The position numbers and the translations under genes are program-made. Of a DNA stretch of 8,185 nt, positions 1-5,341 are shown piece by piece (position 1 is the stretch's first letter; each line of letters begins with the position of its first letter). Source of the stretch: an uncultured Alcaligenaceae bacterium (GTDB lineage Bacteria > Pseudomonadota > Gammaproteobacteria > Burkholderiales > Burkholderiaceae_B); assembly GCA_937897265.1 (NCBI GenBank), contig CALCPT010000069.1:1-8185 (forward strand), in the 5' to 3' direction. Below the pieces are notes generated by a model, which did not search any database, was not told where the DNA came from, and worked only from the letters and a program-made list of their open reading frames with translations.

Positions 1-1090
1 TTTTCGATAAGGCTGGGTCGTATTTGTAAACCGTTGCACCATCGCTGCTACAGCCAACCTGCGACGGTGTGCAGATGGTGTTGATGATCTCGCCACCACC
101 TACGATATTTTTCAGAATTGCCTCGCGATCAATTGCATGCGCAATCGCCTTGCGTACCCGAACATCGGCGAGCTCTGGGGCGGGGGTGCCTTCGCGGCTG
201 TTCATCTGCAAAAACGCAATGCGCATGGTGTTACCGCTTAAGACTTGTAAGTGTGGCAGGCCCTTGAGTTTTTCAGCTTGGTCTTTCGGCACATGCATAA
301 TCAGATCTTCGCCACCAGACATCACTTCAGCCATTTGTGTTTGACGATCTGGGATGAAGCGAATTTTGACTTTGCCGATTTTGCCCGCGGTTTTGGGTGA
401 GTCTTTAAAGTAATTGGCGTTGCGTTCGAGCGTGACTGATTTACCGGGAATATATTCAATGATCTTATAAGGACCCGAGCCAACCGGTTTGGCATTCATG
501 CCGGTAGGCCCCACCTCTTTGTAATATTTAGCTGGGTGAATTGCTAAAGTTGTGGATAAATAATCGATCGCTGCAGGAAACGGCTCTTTGCTGATGATCC
601 GAACTTTATATTGATCAATTTTTTCAACCTTTTCGATCCAGCGGACATTTGCCTGAGTGGTGGCTTTATTGGCGGGATCTGAGACGTAGTTCAGAGTAAA
701 GACAACCGAGTCTGCATCAAAGTCTTCGCCGTTGTGAAACTTGATTCCTTCACGCAAGTCGAATTCAAGCGTGCGCGGGTCGATTTGCTTCCAGCTTTTA
801 GCCAACTGACCCTTGTACTCATTGGTGACCGGATCGCGATAGACCAAGGTATCCCAGACATTGGCGGCAATGATCACGCCAATTCGGACATTATTAAAGT
901 AAGGATCAATGTTTTCAGGCGCCTGGTCGTAGGCCATCCCTAACGTGTCGTTCGCTTTATTTGCAAAGCTAGGGCTGCTTAAGCATAACAGGGCGCTTAA
1001 CGCACAGGCTGCCCAAGAGAGCGGGCCCAACCGGCGGCGCGAGTGGATGCTGTGAGGGGGCAAATCGCAGTGTTGGGTGGAAGCTGTCAT
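1..1090 (-). CDS. ABC transporter substrate-binding protein, family 5 (peptide/nickel type), 3' end missing
   Basis: The open frame covers 363 codons from the ATG at 1090-1088 and leaves the window without a stop, so the C-terminal part is absent (family members are usually about 500-540 residues). A Shine-Dalgarno AAGGA lies 6 bases upstream of the ATG. The N-terminus has basic residues (S-R-R-R, 17-20), a hydrophobic stretch and an S-F-A cleavage site at about 43, so the protein is secreted to the periplasm. The family-5 signature is clear: A-K-S-W (97-100), then F-D-L-R-E-G-I-K-F-H-N-G (110-121). Cys340 and Cys347 could form the disulfide common in dipeptide-binding members. By family, it captures an oligopeptide, dipeptide or similar solute and delivers it to an ABC permease. 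The substrate cannot be read from sequence. The permease and ATPase genes would be expected to the left, outside the window. The RR pair is only a weak Tat candidate. Confidence 0.93.
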   Translation of the reverse strand, partial: MTASTQHCDLPPHSIHSRRRLGPLSWAACALSALLCLSSPSFANKANDTLGMAYDQAPENIDPYFNNVRIGVIIAANVWDTLVYRDPVTNEYKGQLAKSWKQIDPRTLEFDLREGIKFHNGEDFDADSVVFTLNYVSDPANKATTQANVRWIEKVEKIDQYKVRIISKEPFPAAIDYLSTTLAIHPAKYYKEVGPTGMNAKPVGSGPYKIIEYIPGKSVTLERNANYFKDSPKTAGKIGKVKIRFIPDRQTQMAEVMSGGEDLIMHVPKDQAEKLKGLPHLQVLSGNTMRIAFLQMNSREGTPAPELADVRVRKAIAHAIDREAILKNIVGGGEIINTICTPSQVGCSSDGATVYKYDPALSK

Positions 1091-1232
1091 TTTTTTCCTT
1101 GAGGTGCTTGTCTGACGCAGACGTTATCGCAGGTATAAAAGAAAAGGCAAAAAGAACGTACACAAATTTGAACGCCAAGCCAAGTGCAACGGGCCGAGTT
1201 CAGGCAGATTAGCAAATTGCATGCCAGAGACT

Positions 1233-1248
1233 GTCCCCAACAGGGGAC
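1233..1248. repeat. Perfect inverted repeat GTCCCC-AACA-GGGGAC
   Basis: A perfect 6-bp inverted repeat with a 4-base loop lies in the 261-base spacer between the divergent binding-protein and hydrolase genes. It sits about 15 bases before a TATAAC hexamer (1263-1268), which is where a -35 element would be. No T-tract follows on either strand, so an operator is more plausible than a terminator. Nothing else in the spacer (1091-1351) could be assigned to a gene. Confidence 0.4.
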
Positions 1249-1262
1249 CGCTCGAAGTTTGT

Positions 1263-1268
1263 TATAAC
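1263..1268 (+). promoter_or_regulatory. Candidate -10 element (TATAAC) for the hydrolase gene
   Basis: TATAAC matches the sigma-70 -10 consensus at five of six positions and sits inside the palindrome GTTATAAC (1261-1268), 83 bases upstream of the hydrolase start codon. No convincing -35 hexamer lies 16-18 bases upstream. That position is taken up by the GTCCCC/GGGGAC inverted repeat, which would fit an activator-dependent promoter. The call is tentative. Confidence 0.3.
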
Positions 1269-1351
1269 ACTAGCTGCCGCACCGGCGTGTACGAATCGCC
1301 TTGGTGCCAACCCCTATTTCGCTGACTTTTTATCTGATTAAAGGCGCTTTC

Positions 1352-2413
1352 ATGCAGAACCCGACACTCGAACAGGCGATTCAGTTTGCCATTGAACACG
1401 AAAGCCCCTGGAGCCGTGATTGCACCTCGCCCAACTGGGGGGTGCATCACCCGGATCCCGTGCCCTACAACCGCTTGCGCGGGCCTGTGCACGATCGGGG
1501 TCCTGAGTCTGGCACGATCTTGCTCAACGGCAAGACGCTGACCTCTTGGGGTGAGCCAAAGCGCGCGGATCTGACGTTTAGTGTCGCCAAAACCTACTTG
1601 GCCTTGCTGGCAGGCGTGGCGTTTGATCGTGGTCTGATTAAAGATGTCAATGCCCCAGTGGGCAACACCTTGAAGGGCATCGGCTTTGATTCGGGTAACA
1701 ATGCCTTGATCACTTGGGAGCACATGTTGCAGCAGACCGGCGAATGGGAGGGCACTCTCTTCGGCCTGCCAGACCAGGTTGATCGGTACCGCGCAGTGAC
1801 CTTTGCGGCCGCCCCAGATGGCAAAAAGGGCGATGCTCGCCCGCTGCAGCCAGCCGGTACTTACTGGGAGTACAACGACGTACGGATCAACCAGTTGTCG
1901 CTGGCGCTATTGCACTTATTTCAACGGCCACTGCCCGAGGTGTTTCGCGAAGCGATCATGCAACCGGTAGGCGCTTCAGACACCTGGAACTGGGTAGGTT
2001 ACGACGACGCCTGGGTTGAAATTGCTGGCAAGCGCGTGCAGTCTGTACCTGGTGGCACGCATTGGGGCGGCGGGATGTCGATTAGCAGCGACGATCAGGC
2101 CTTAGTGGGCCAGATGCTGTTGGATAACGGCATGGCGCAGGGAAAACGAGTGCTGTCAGCCGAGTGGATCAAGCGTATGCGCACCCCATGCGCAATTGCG
2201 CCGTTTTATGGCTATTTGGTGTGGCTCAATGATCAGCGCAAGGTGTTTCCGAGCTTGCCTGAGTCAAGCTATTTTGCAGTGGGGGCAGGTAGCTCGTTTA
2301 CCTGGATAGAGCCCGAGTTGGGTATGGTGGTGATTATTCGTTGGTTGAATTCAGCGCATGCAGATGCGGTATTTGGCAAGATTTACGAGGCGGTCAAAGC
2401 GCTGAAGCCTTGA
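1352..2413 (+). CDS. Serine hydrolase of the beta-lactamase (class C / penicillin-binding) family
   Basis: The product is 353 residues from the ATG at 1352, preceded by AAAGG with about 7 bases of spacing. An upstream TTG start at 1301 would add 17 residues, but they do not look family-like. The nucleophile motif S-x-x-K is Ser77-Val-Ala-Lys80, in the context T-F-S-V-A-K. The second motif is probably Tyr174 in Y-W-E-Y-N-D, where class C enzymes have Y-x-N. The usual H/K-T-G third motif appears as Gly311-Ala-Gly313 before a F-T-W-I strand. No signal peptide is visible, so a cytoplasmic esterase, amidase or peptidase is more likely than a periplasmic antibiotic-resistance enzyme. The real substrate is unknown. 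It diverges from the binding-protein gene, which hints at but does not prove a link to peptide use. Confidence 0.85.
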   Translation: MQNPTLEQAIQFAIEHESPWSRDCTSPNWGVHHPDPVPYNRLRGPVHDRGPESGTILLNGKTLTSWGEPKRADLTFSVAKTYLALLAGVAFDRGLIKDVNAPVGNTLKGIGFDSGNNALITWEHMLQQTGEWEGTLFGLPDQVDRYRAVTFAAAPDGKKGDARPLQPAGTYWEYNDVRINQLSLALLHLFQRPLPEVFREAIMQPVGASDTWNWVGYDDAWVEIAGKRVQSVPGGTHWGGGMSISSDDQALVGQMLLDNGMAQGKRVLSAEWIKRMRTPCAIAPFYGYLVWLNDQRKVFPSLPESSYFAVGAGSSFTWIEPELGMVVIIRWLNSAHADAVFGKIYEAVKALKP

Positions 2414-2482
2414 AAGGCAAAAAAGCCTCAAAACACCAAGCTCGTCTGAGTCTCGAGGTCAAAAAGCATGGCGCCCGAAGCG

Positions 2483-2514
2483 ATAAAGGCGCCGTGAGCC
2501 TGATCAGCCTTTAT
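2483..2514. repeat. Inverted repeat ATAAAGGC / GCCTTTAT between hydrolase and DUF3300 genes
   Basis: Perfect 8-bp arms (2483-2490 and 2507-2514) enclose a 16-base loop. The palindrome CTGATCAG (2500-2507) overlaps the right arm by one base. The position, 70 bases after the hydrolase stop, fits a terminator hairpin, but the sequence after it (ACTCTCTTGG) is not T-rich. The right arm overlaps TATACT (2512-2517), a possible -10 for the DUF3300 gene without a clear -35. The hairpin could therefore end one transcript or control the next. Confidence 0.35.
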
Positions 2515-2559
2515 ACTCTCTTGGTCAATTTAAAGTATCGTTTTTACACAGGGATCAAT

Positions 2560-3804
2560 ATGCGTAACTTCACTCTTTCGGCTGCTGCGGCAGCGCTGGC
2601 GCTGACCTTGGCCACTGGCGGTCAAATTGTGGGCGCTGCGTTTACGGCGCCTGCGTATGCGCAGACAGCGCAGCAAACCGGCAATATGTCGATGCCCGAG
2701 TTGCAGTCGCTGGTTTCACCGATTGCGCTTTACCCTGATTCCCTGTTGTCGCAAATGTTAATGGCTGCAACGTACCCGCTTGAGGTTGCAGAGGCGGCCA
2801 ACTGGCTGCGCAGCAATAACCATATGTCGAGCACCGCTTTACAAGACGCGTTAAAGCCACAAACGTGGGATAACAGTGTGAAGTCGCTCGTAACATTTCC
2901 TGACGCCTTGAATATGTTGGGCAACAAATTAGACTGGACCCAAAAGTTAGGTGATGCTTACCTGGCGCAACCTAAAGATTTGATGCAAGCAGTGCAGGCG
3001 TTACGCTTGAAAGCCAAGCAGGCCGGTAATTTGCAATCGACGCAGCAATCGACGGTCACAACCGACAGCCAATCCAACATCATCATTGTGCCGTCTAACC
3101 CGCAAGTGATTTACGTTCCCACCTACAACCCGATGATGGTGTACGGCGCGTGGGGCTACCCTGCGTACCCTCCCTATCCGGTCTATAACCCTGCTTGGGG
3201 CTTCATGGCCTTTGGTGTGGGGATGGCGGTTGGTGCATCGCTTTGGGCCCAGCCACACTGGGGCAGCGGCTCGATCACGATCAATAACGCCAACTTTAAT
3301 AACTTTAATGGTCGCTACAACTCGCTGGCGAATCAGGCAGCCAACCATGTTGGCGCTGACAGTACTTGGGCGCATAACGTGGCGCACCGCGATGGGGTGC
3401 CCTACGGCAACTCAGCTCTAAATAATCGCTATGGCGTGGGCAATCACAGTGATATCGATCGTCAAAGCATCGCTCGTCAGCAGAATGCCGCGAATGACTG
3501 GAGAAATAACGCCACTCCTGAAGACAAACAACGTGCCGATCAGGCGCGTCAAAATGCTAATAGTGCCTTTCAACGCAATGCAACACCTCAAGAAAGGCAG
3601 CAAGCCAGTTCTTTGAACTCGCAAGCGCGTAGCGATGCGTCGCAAGATCGTGCCAGCCCCAGTTATTCGCGCGAGGCGTCGCAAGAGCGACAGTTGGGCA
3701 GCGAGGGCCGTAGCGACTTTAATCAAGATCGCTTTGGCGGTGGTGACCGCTTTGGTGGTGGGCGTAGTTTTGGCGGCGGACACATGGGTGGGTTTAGGCG
3801 TTAG
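2560..3804 (+). CDS. DUF3300 domain-containing exported protein
   Basis: The product is 414 residues from the ATG at 2560, chosen because AGGGA lies 5 bases upstream and a classic signal peptide begins there (alanine-rich core, cleavage after A-Y-A at 34). Residues 46-195 match the DUF3300 family as I recall it: L-V-S-P-I-A-L-Y-P-D (51-60), L-L-S-Q (62-65), A-x-x-Y-P-L-E-V (70-76), then V-I-Y-V-P-x-Y-N-P (183-191). A Tyr/Pro-rich segment (195-212) leads into a glycine-rich hydrophobic stretch (213-230). From about 240 the chain is low complexity and rich in Asn, Gln, Arg and Ser, with two N-A-T-P-[EQ]-[DE]-[KR]-Q units at 317 and 340. It ends in F-G-G-G repeats (392-407). The function of the family is unknown. 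The protein is probably periplasmic or envelope-attached. No DUF2950 partner gene, which I recall as a common neighbour, follows here. Confidence 0.87.
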   Translation: MRNFTLSAAAAALALTLATGGQIVGAAFTAPAYAQTAQQTGNMSMPELQSLVSPIALYPDSLLSQMLMAATYPLEVAEAANWLRSNNHMSSTALQDALKPQTWDNSVKSLVTFPDALNMLGNKLDWTQKLGDAYLAQPKDLMQAVQALRLKAKQAGNLQSTQQSTVTTDSQSNIIIVPSNPQVIYVPTYNPMMVYGAWGYPAYPPYPVYNPAWGFMAFGVGMAVGASLWAQPHWGSGSITINNANFNNFNGRYNSLANQAANHVGADSTWAHNVAHRDGVPYGNSALNNRYGVGNHSDIDRQSIARQQNAANDWRNNATPEDKQRADQARQNANSAFQRNATPQERQQASSLNSQARSDASQDRASPSYSREASQERQLGSEGRSDFNQDRFGGGDRFGGGRSFGGGHMGGFRR

Positions 3805-3814
3805 CAAGGGTGTT

Positions 3815-3841
3815 CGGCGTCGCGTGATAAATCAGACGCCG
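3815..3841 (+). terminator. Possible terminator hairpin after the DUF3300 gene
   Basis: The arms CGGCGTC (3815-3821) and GACGCCG (3835-3841) pair perfectly. Inside them TGAT and ATCA can pair as well, giving about 11 base pairs with a three-base bulge. It starts 10 bases past the stop codon. No T-tract follows, so intrinsic termination would be weak. It could instead protect the 3' end of the mRNA. Confidence 0.4.
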
Positions 3842-3894
3842 CTAGCCGTATCAAGCTTCAGCCTTTCTGTAATTTAGCCAGTTTCATCCAAGAT

Positions 3895-3906
3895 CTAAAT
3901 ATTTAG
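3895..3906. promoter_or_regulatory. 12-bp palindrome CTAAATATTTAG upstream of the Rap1a-like gene
   Basis: A perfect AT-rich palindrome ends 15 bases before the ATG at 3922. It could contain the -10 region (TAAATA) or be an operator. No good -35 hexamer is present at the right distance, so the role is uncertain. Confidence 0.28.
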
Positions 3907-3921
3907 TCATCGAGAACGAAA

Positions 3922-4299
3922 ATGATCCAAAAAATACTAGTCACCGCTGCTATCGCCTTGTTGCCGTTGTCAGCGGCGTTGGCACAAAGCACCACGGCAC
4001 AAAACTTGCCACGCGCTGACGTCTCAACTGAGGCGATGGTGGCCTTGTGCCAAAGCCGTACCGACCTTGAGGCGCAAACCTTTTGCTATGGTTTCGGTGA
4101 GGGTGTGTACCAAACCTACGAAATCAATCTTGACCCGAAAGCACCTAAAACCGTGTGTCTGCCCGCGGCTGGGGTAGCGCGTGACGTGGTCTTGGCCGAA
4201 TTCATTCAATGGGCGCTCGCTAACCCTCAATACAACAAAGACAAGGCGGCTGCAACGGTGATTCGCTACCTGCCCATCAAGTTTCCTTGCAAGGGTTAG
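3922..4299 (+). CDS. Rap1a/Tai-like small secreted protein
   Basis: The product is 125 residues with a signal peptide (M-I-Q-K, hydrophobic core, A-L-A at 19-21) and a mature part of about 104 residues. Four cysteines (43, 55, 79, 123) could form two disulfides in the periplasm. The spacing resembles the Rap1a/Tai family: C-x11-C followed by Y-G-F-x-x-G-V, then V-C-L-P, a helix with F-I-Q-W-A-L-A-N-P-Q, and a closing P-C near the end. Members of that family are immunity proteins against type VI amidase effectors, but many homologs lie far from any effector. No effector or secretion gene is seen here, so an immunity role is inference only. The Shine-Dalgarno sequence is poor (GAGAA, 5 bases upstream). 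It is 117 bases from the DUF3300 gene and probably has its own promoter. Confidence 0.78.
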   Translation: MIQKILVTAAIALLPLSAALAQSTTAQNLPRADVSTEAMVALCQSRTDLEAQTFCYGFGEGVYQTYEINLDPKAPKTVCLPAAGVARDVVLAEFIQWALANPQYNKDKAAATVIRYLPIKFPCKG

Positions 4300-4329
4300 G
4301 CCTGTTCAAACAAGATTTGGCGCTTTCGT

Positions 4330-4335
4330 TACAAT
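4330..4335 (+). promoter_or_regulatory. Candidate -10 element (TACAAT) of tRNA-Leu
   Basis: TACAAT ends 15 bases before the mature tRNA 5' end, the right range for a stable-RNA promoter with a short leader. The best upstream hexamer is TTCAAA (4305-4310), with a long 19-base spacer. The hexamer lies in the loop of an inverted repeat, GGCGCT (4319-4324) and AGCGCC (4336-4341), which could also serve as a weak terminator for the gene before it. Confidence 0.42.
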
Positions 4336-4350
4336 AGCGCCTGTCTAATT

Positions 4351-4435
4351 GCCCCGATGATGAAATCGGTAGACATATGAGACTTAAAATCTCAGGCCTC
4401 AGGGCGTGCCGGTTCGATTCCGGCTCGGGGCACCA
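4351..4435 (+). tRNA. tRNA-Leu (anticodon UAA)
   Basis: The 85-base gene folds fully. The acceptor stem is GCCCCGA (4351-4357) with TCGGGGC (4425-4431), followed by discriminator A and an encoded CCA (4433-4435). The anticodon stem TGAGA/TCTCA (4378-4382, 4390-4394) holds the loop CTTAAAA, with anticodon TAA at 4385-4387, which reads UUA leucine codons. A long variable arm (about 4395-4407) is typical of class II tRNA-Leu. The T arm is GCCGG-TTCGATT-CCGGC (4408-4424). It is transcribed rightward and converges on the three-gene leftward operon. Confidence 0.97.
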
Positions 4436-4459
4436 CACAAAAAACTGGGCTCTACCCCA
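4436..4459 (-). terminator. Possible intrinsic terminator of the leftward operon
   Basis: Read leftward, TGGG (4459-4456) and CCCA (4449-4446) form a short stem with a 6-base loop, followed by AGTTTTTT (4446-4439). The stem is weak but the T-tract is good. It lies about 130 bases beyond the regulator's stop codon and just before the opposing tRNA, a sensible place to stop leftward transcription. Confidence 0.4.
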
Positions 4460-4463
4460 TTAA

Positions 4464-4514
4464 TGAACTGACCCAAAAAGTTGGACACCAATCCAACCTT
4501 TGGGGTGCAGTTGA
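4464..4514. mobile_element. 51-base IS3-type terminal inverted-repeat remnant (MITE-like)
   Basis: The left arm (4464-4485) begins TGAACTGACCC and ends AGTTGGA. The right arm (4492-4514) begins TCCAACC and ends TGCAGTTGA. The arms are imperfect inverted repeats (one indel and a few mismatches) with only six bases, CACCAA, between them. The pattern TGAACTG...CCAAAAAGTTGGACA is, from memory, that of IS3-family terminal repeats. TAA occurs directly on both sides (4461-4463 and 4515-4517), matching a 3-bp target duplication. No transposase fits in the interior, so this is either an internally deleted insertion sequence or a tiny non-autonomous derivative. As RNA it would form a strong hairpin on either strand. 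Confidence 0.55.
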
Positions 4515-4590
4515 TAACGGGGGATGAGCAGTATTCATCGAAATAGCAGGGCTCGGCTCTACACCATGAGCGGCGGCCATTCTGATTGCC

Positions 4591-5274
4591 TCAATGATTA
4601 GATTGATTGAGCCGTAACAGGCCTTGCTCATTCAAAATCTCGACTTGCGAACCTTGAACCGAAATCAGATGATCTTTTGTCAGGCGTTGTAACGCGCGCG
4701 ACAAACTCTCGGCCTGTAAGCCCAAGCGCGAAGCGATTAGACACTTGCTGAACTTCAGTTGCGTTTGTGTACCTTGTCTAGGCTGTTTTAAAAGATACTC
4801 GGCAACGCGTTCGCTGGCGCTGTGTGTGCTGACCGTCTCGATGTCGTGTAAAAGAGTTTCAAAACGAAGTGAGACATTTTTTAGCATCTTTAGTGCAAAT
4901 TCGGCTTCAAGTGAAAGAATTTGTTCGACATCGTATTTATCTAGCCAGATCACAACGCTGTCATCCAGTGCCTGTGCGTCAACGATATGTGGATGATTTG
5001 ACAACATCAGTGTTTCGCCGAATGAATCGCCGGCAGCAAACATCTCGATGACCTTGCCATGACGGCTGCGGGCCAAGGGGATTGAGGCCTTGATCTGACC
5101 GACGACAACCAAATAGACACCAGTGGCTGCATCGCCCCGACGGTATAAAAATTGATTTTTAAGAAGGCGGTGAACTTGCGCTGACTTCGCCAGCGTCTCG
5201 TGTTGGTTGCGGTTGAGCGAAGAAAATAGAGGCGCACGAATCAACAGTTCGCAGACATCAAGTTGTTTGGTCAT
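4591..5274 (-). CDS. Crp/Fnr family transcriptional regulator, Dnr-like
   Basis: The product is 227 residues from the ATG at 5274, with AGGTGA 6 bases upstream. Residues 15-110 form a cyclic-nucleotide-type sensor domain (R-R-G-D, G-x-Y-L-V-V-V-G-Q-I-K, G-D-S-F-G-E-T-L-M). A long dimer helix follows (about 122-150), ending in D-I-E-T-V-S. The C-terminal winged helix has its helix-turn-helix at about 178-198 (L-I-A-S-R-L-G-L-Q-A-E-S-L-S-R). Glu189, Ser192 and Arg193 reproduce the E-x-x-S-R reading motif of FNR and Dnr. The N-terminus lacks FNR's iron-sulfur cysteines (only Cys8 and Cys178 occur), so direct oxygen sensing through a cluster is unlikely. Size and layout resemble the heme/NO-responsive Dnr group. 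It is last in a likely operon with hemN, and a matching box lies upstream of that operon, so it may regulate heme synthesis and itself. The effector is not provable from sequence. Confidence 0.87.
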   Translation of the reverse strand: MTKQLDVCELLIRAPLFSSLNRNQHETLAKSAQVHRLLKNQFLYRRGDAATGVYLVVVGQIKASIPLARSRHGKVIEMFAAGDSFGETLMLSNHPHIVDAQALDDSVVIWLDKYDVEQILSLEAEFALKMLKNVSLRFETLLHDIETVSTHSASERVAEYLLKQPRQGTQTQLKFSKCLIASRLGLQAESLSRALQRLTKDHLISVQGSQVEILNEQGLLRLNQSNH

Positions 5275-5276
5275 CG

Positions 5277-5300
5277 TGATTCACCTATAAAAATGATTCA
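5277..5300 (-). promoter_or_regulatory. Two direct TGAATCA repeats overlapping the regulator's ribosome-binding site
   Basis: Read leftward, TGAATCA occurs at 5300-5294 and again at 5283-5277, repeating every 17 bases. Each is a near-palindrome (TGA-N-TCA), and the second, extended to GTGAATCAC, overlaps the Shine-Dalgarno AGGTGA. Binding there could block expression of the regulator. This is pattern only, and no known factor is assigned. Confidence 0.25.
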
Positions 5301-5341
5301 AACCCGCAGGGTGGGTGGACGTATCGTGATAGTGATGTCGT

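Noticed and set aside
969..1178. 69-residue leftward frame with a signal-peptide-like N-terminus
   Set aside because: It overlaps the start of the binding-protein gene in another frame. That gene has a good ribosome-binding site, a signal peptide and a clear family match, so this is a shadow frame.
1301..1351. Longer TTG start for the hydrolase
   Set aside because: The ATG at 1352 has a proper ribosome-binding site (AAAGG), and the extra 17 residues are neither a signal peptide nor family-like.
1262..1723. 153-residue leftward frame
   Set aside because: It is antisense to the beta-lactamase-like gene, with no recognisable domain or ribosome-binding site.
2341..2559. 73-residue N-terminal extension of the DUF3300 protein
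   Set aside because: It would overlap the hydrolase 3' end and bury the signal peptide. The ATG at 2560 has AGGGA upstream and starts the signal peptide.
3418..3807. 129-residue leftward frame
   Set aside because: It is antisense to the low-complexity tail of the DUF3300 gene. Its Thr/Ala/Ile-rich composition mirrors the repetitive coding strand.
4524..4601. Possible 25-residue rightward small ORF (starts M-S-S-I-H-R)
   Set aside because: It has no ribosome-binding site at a usable distance, overlaps the 3' end of the regulator gene, and resembles no family I recognise.
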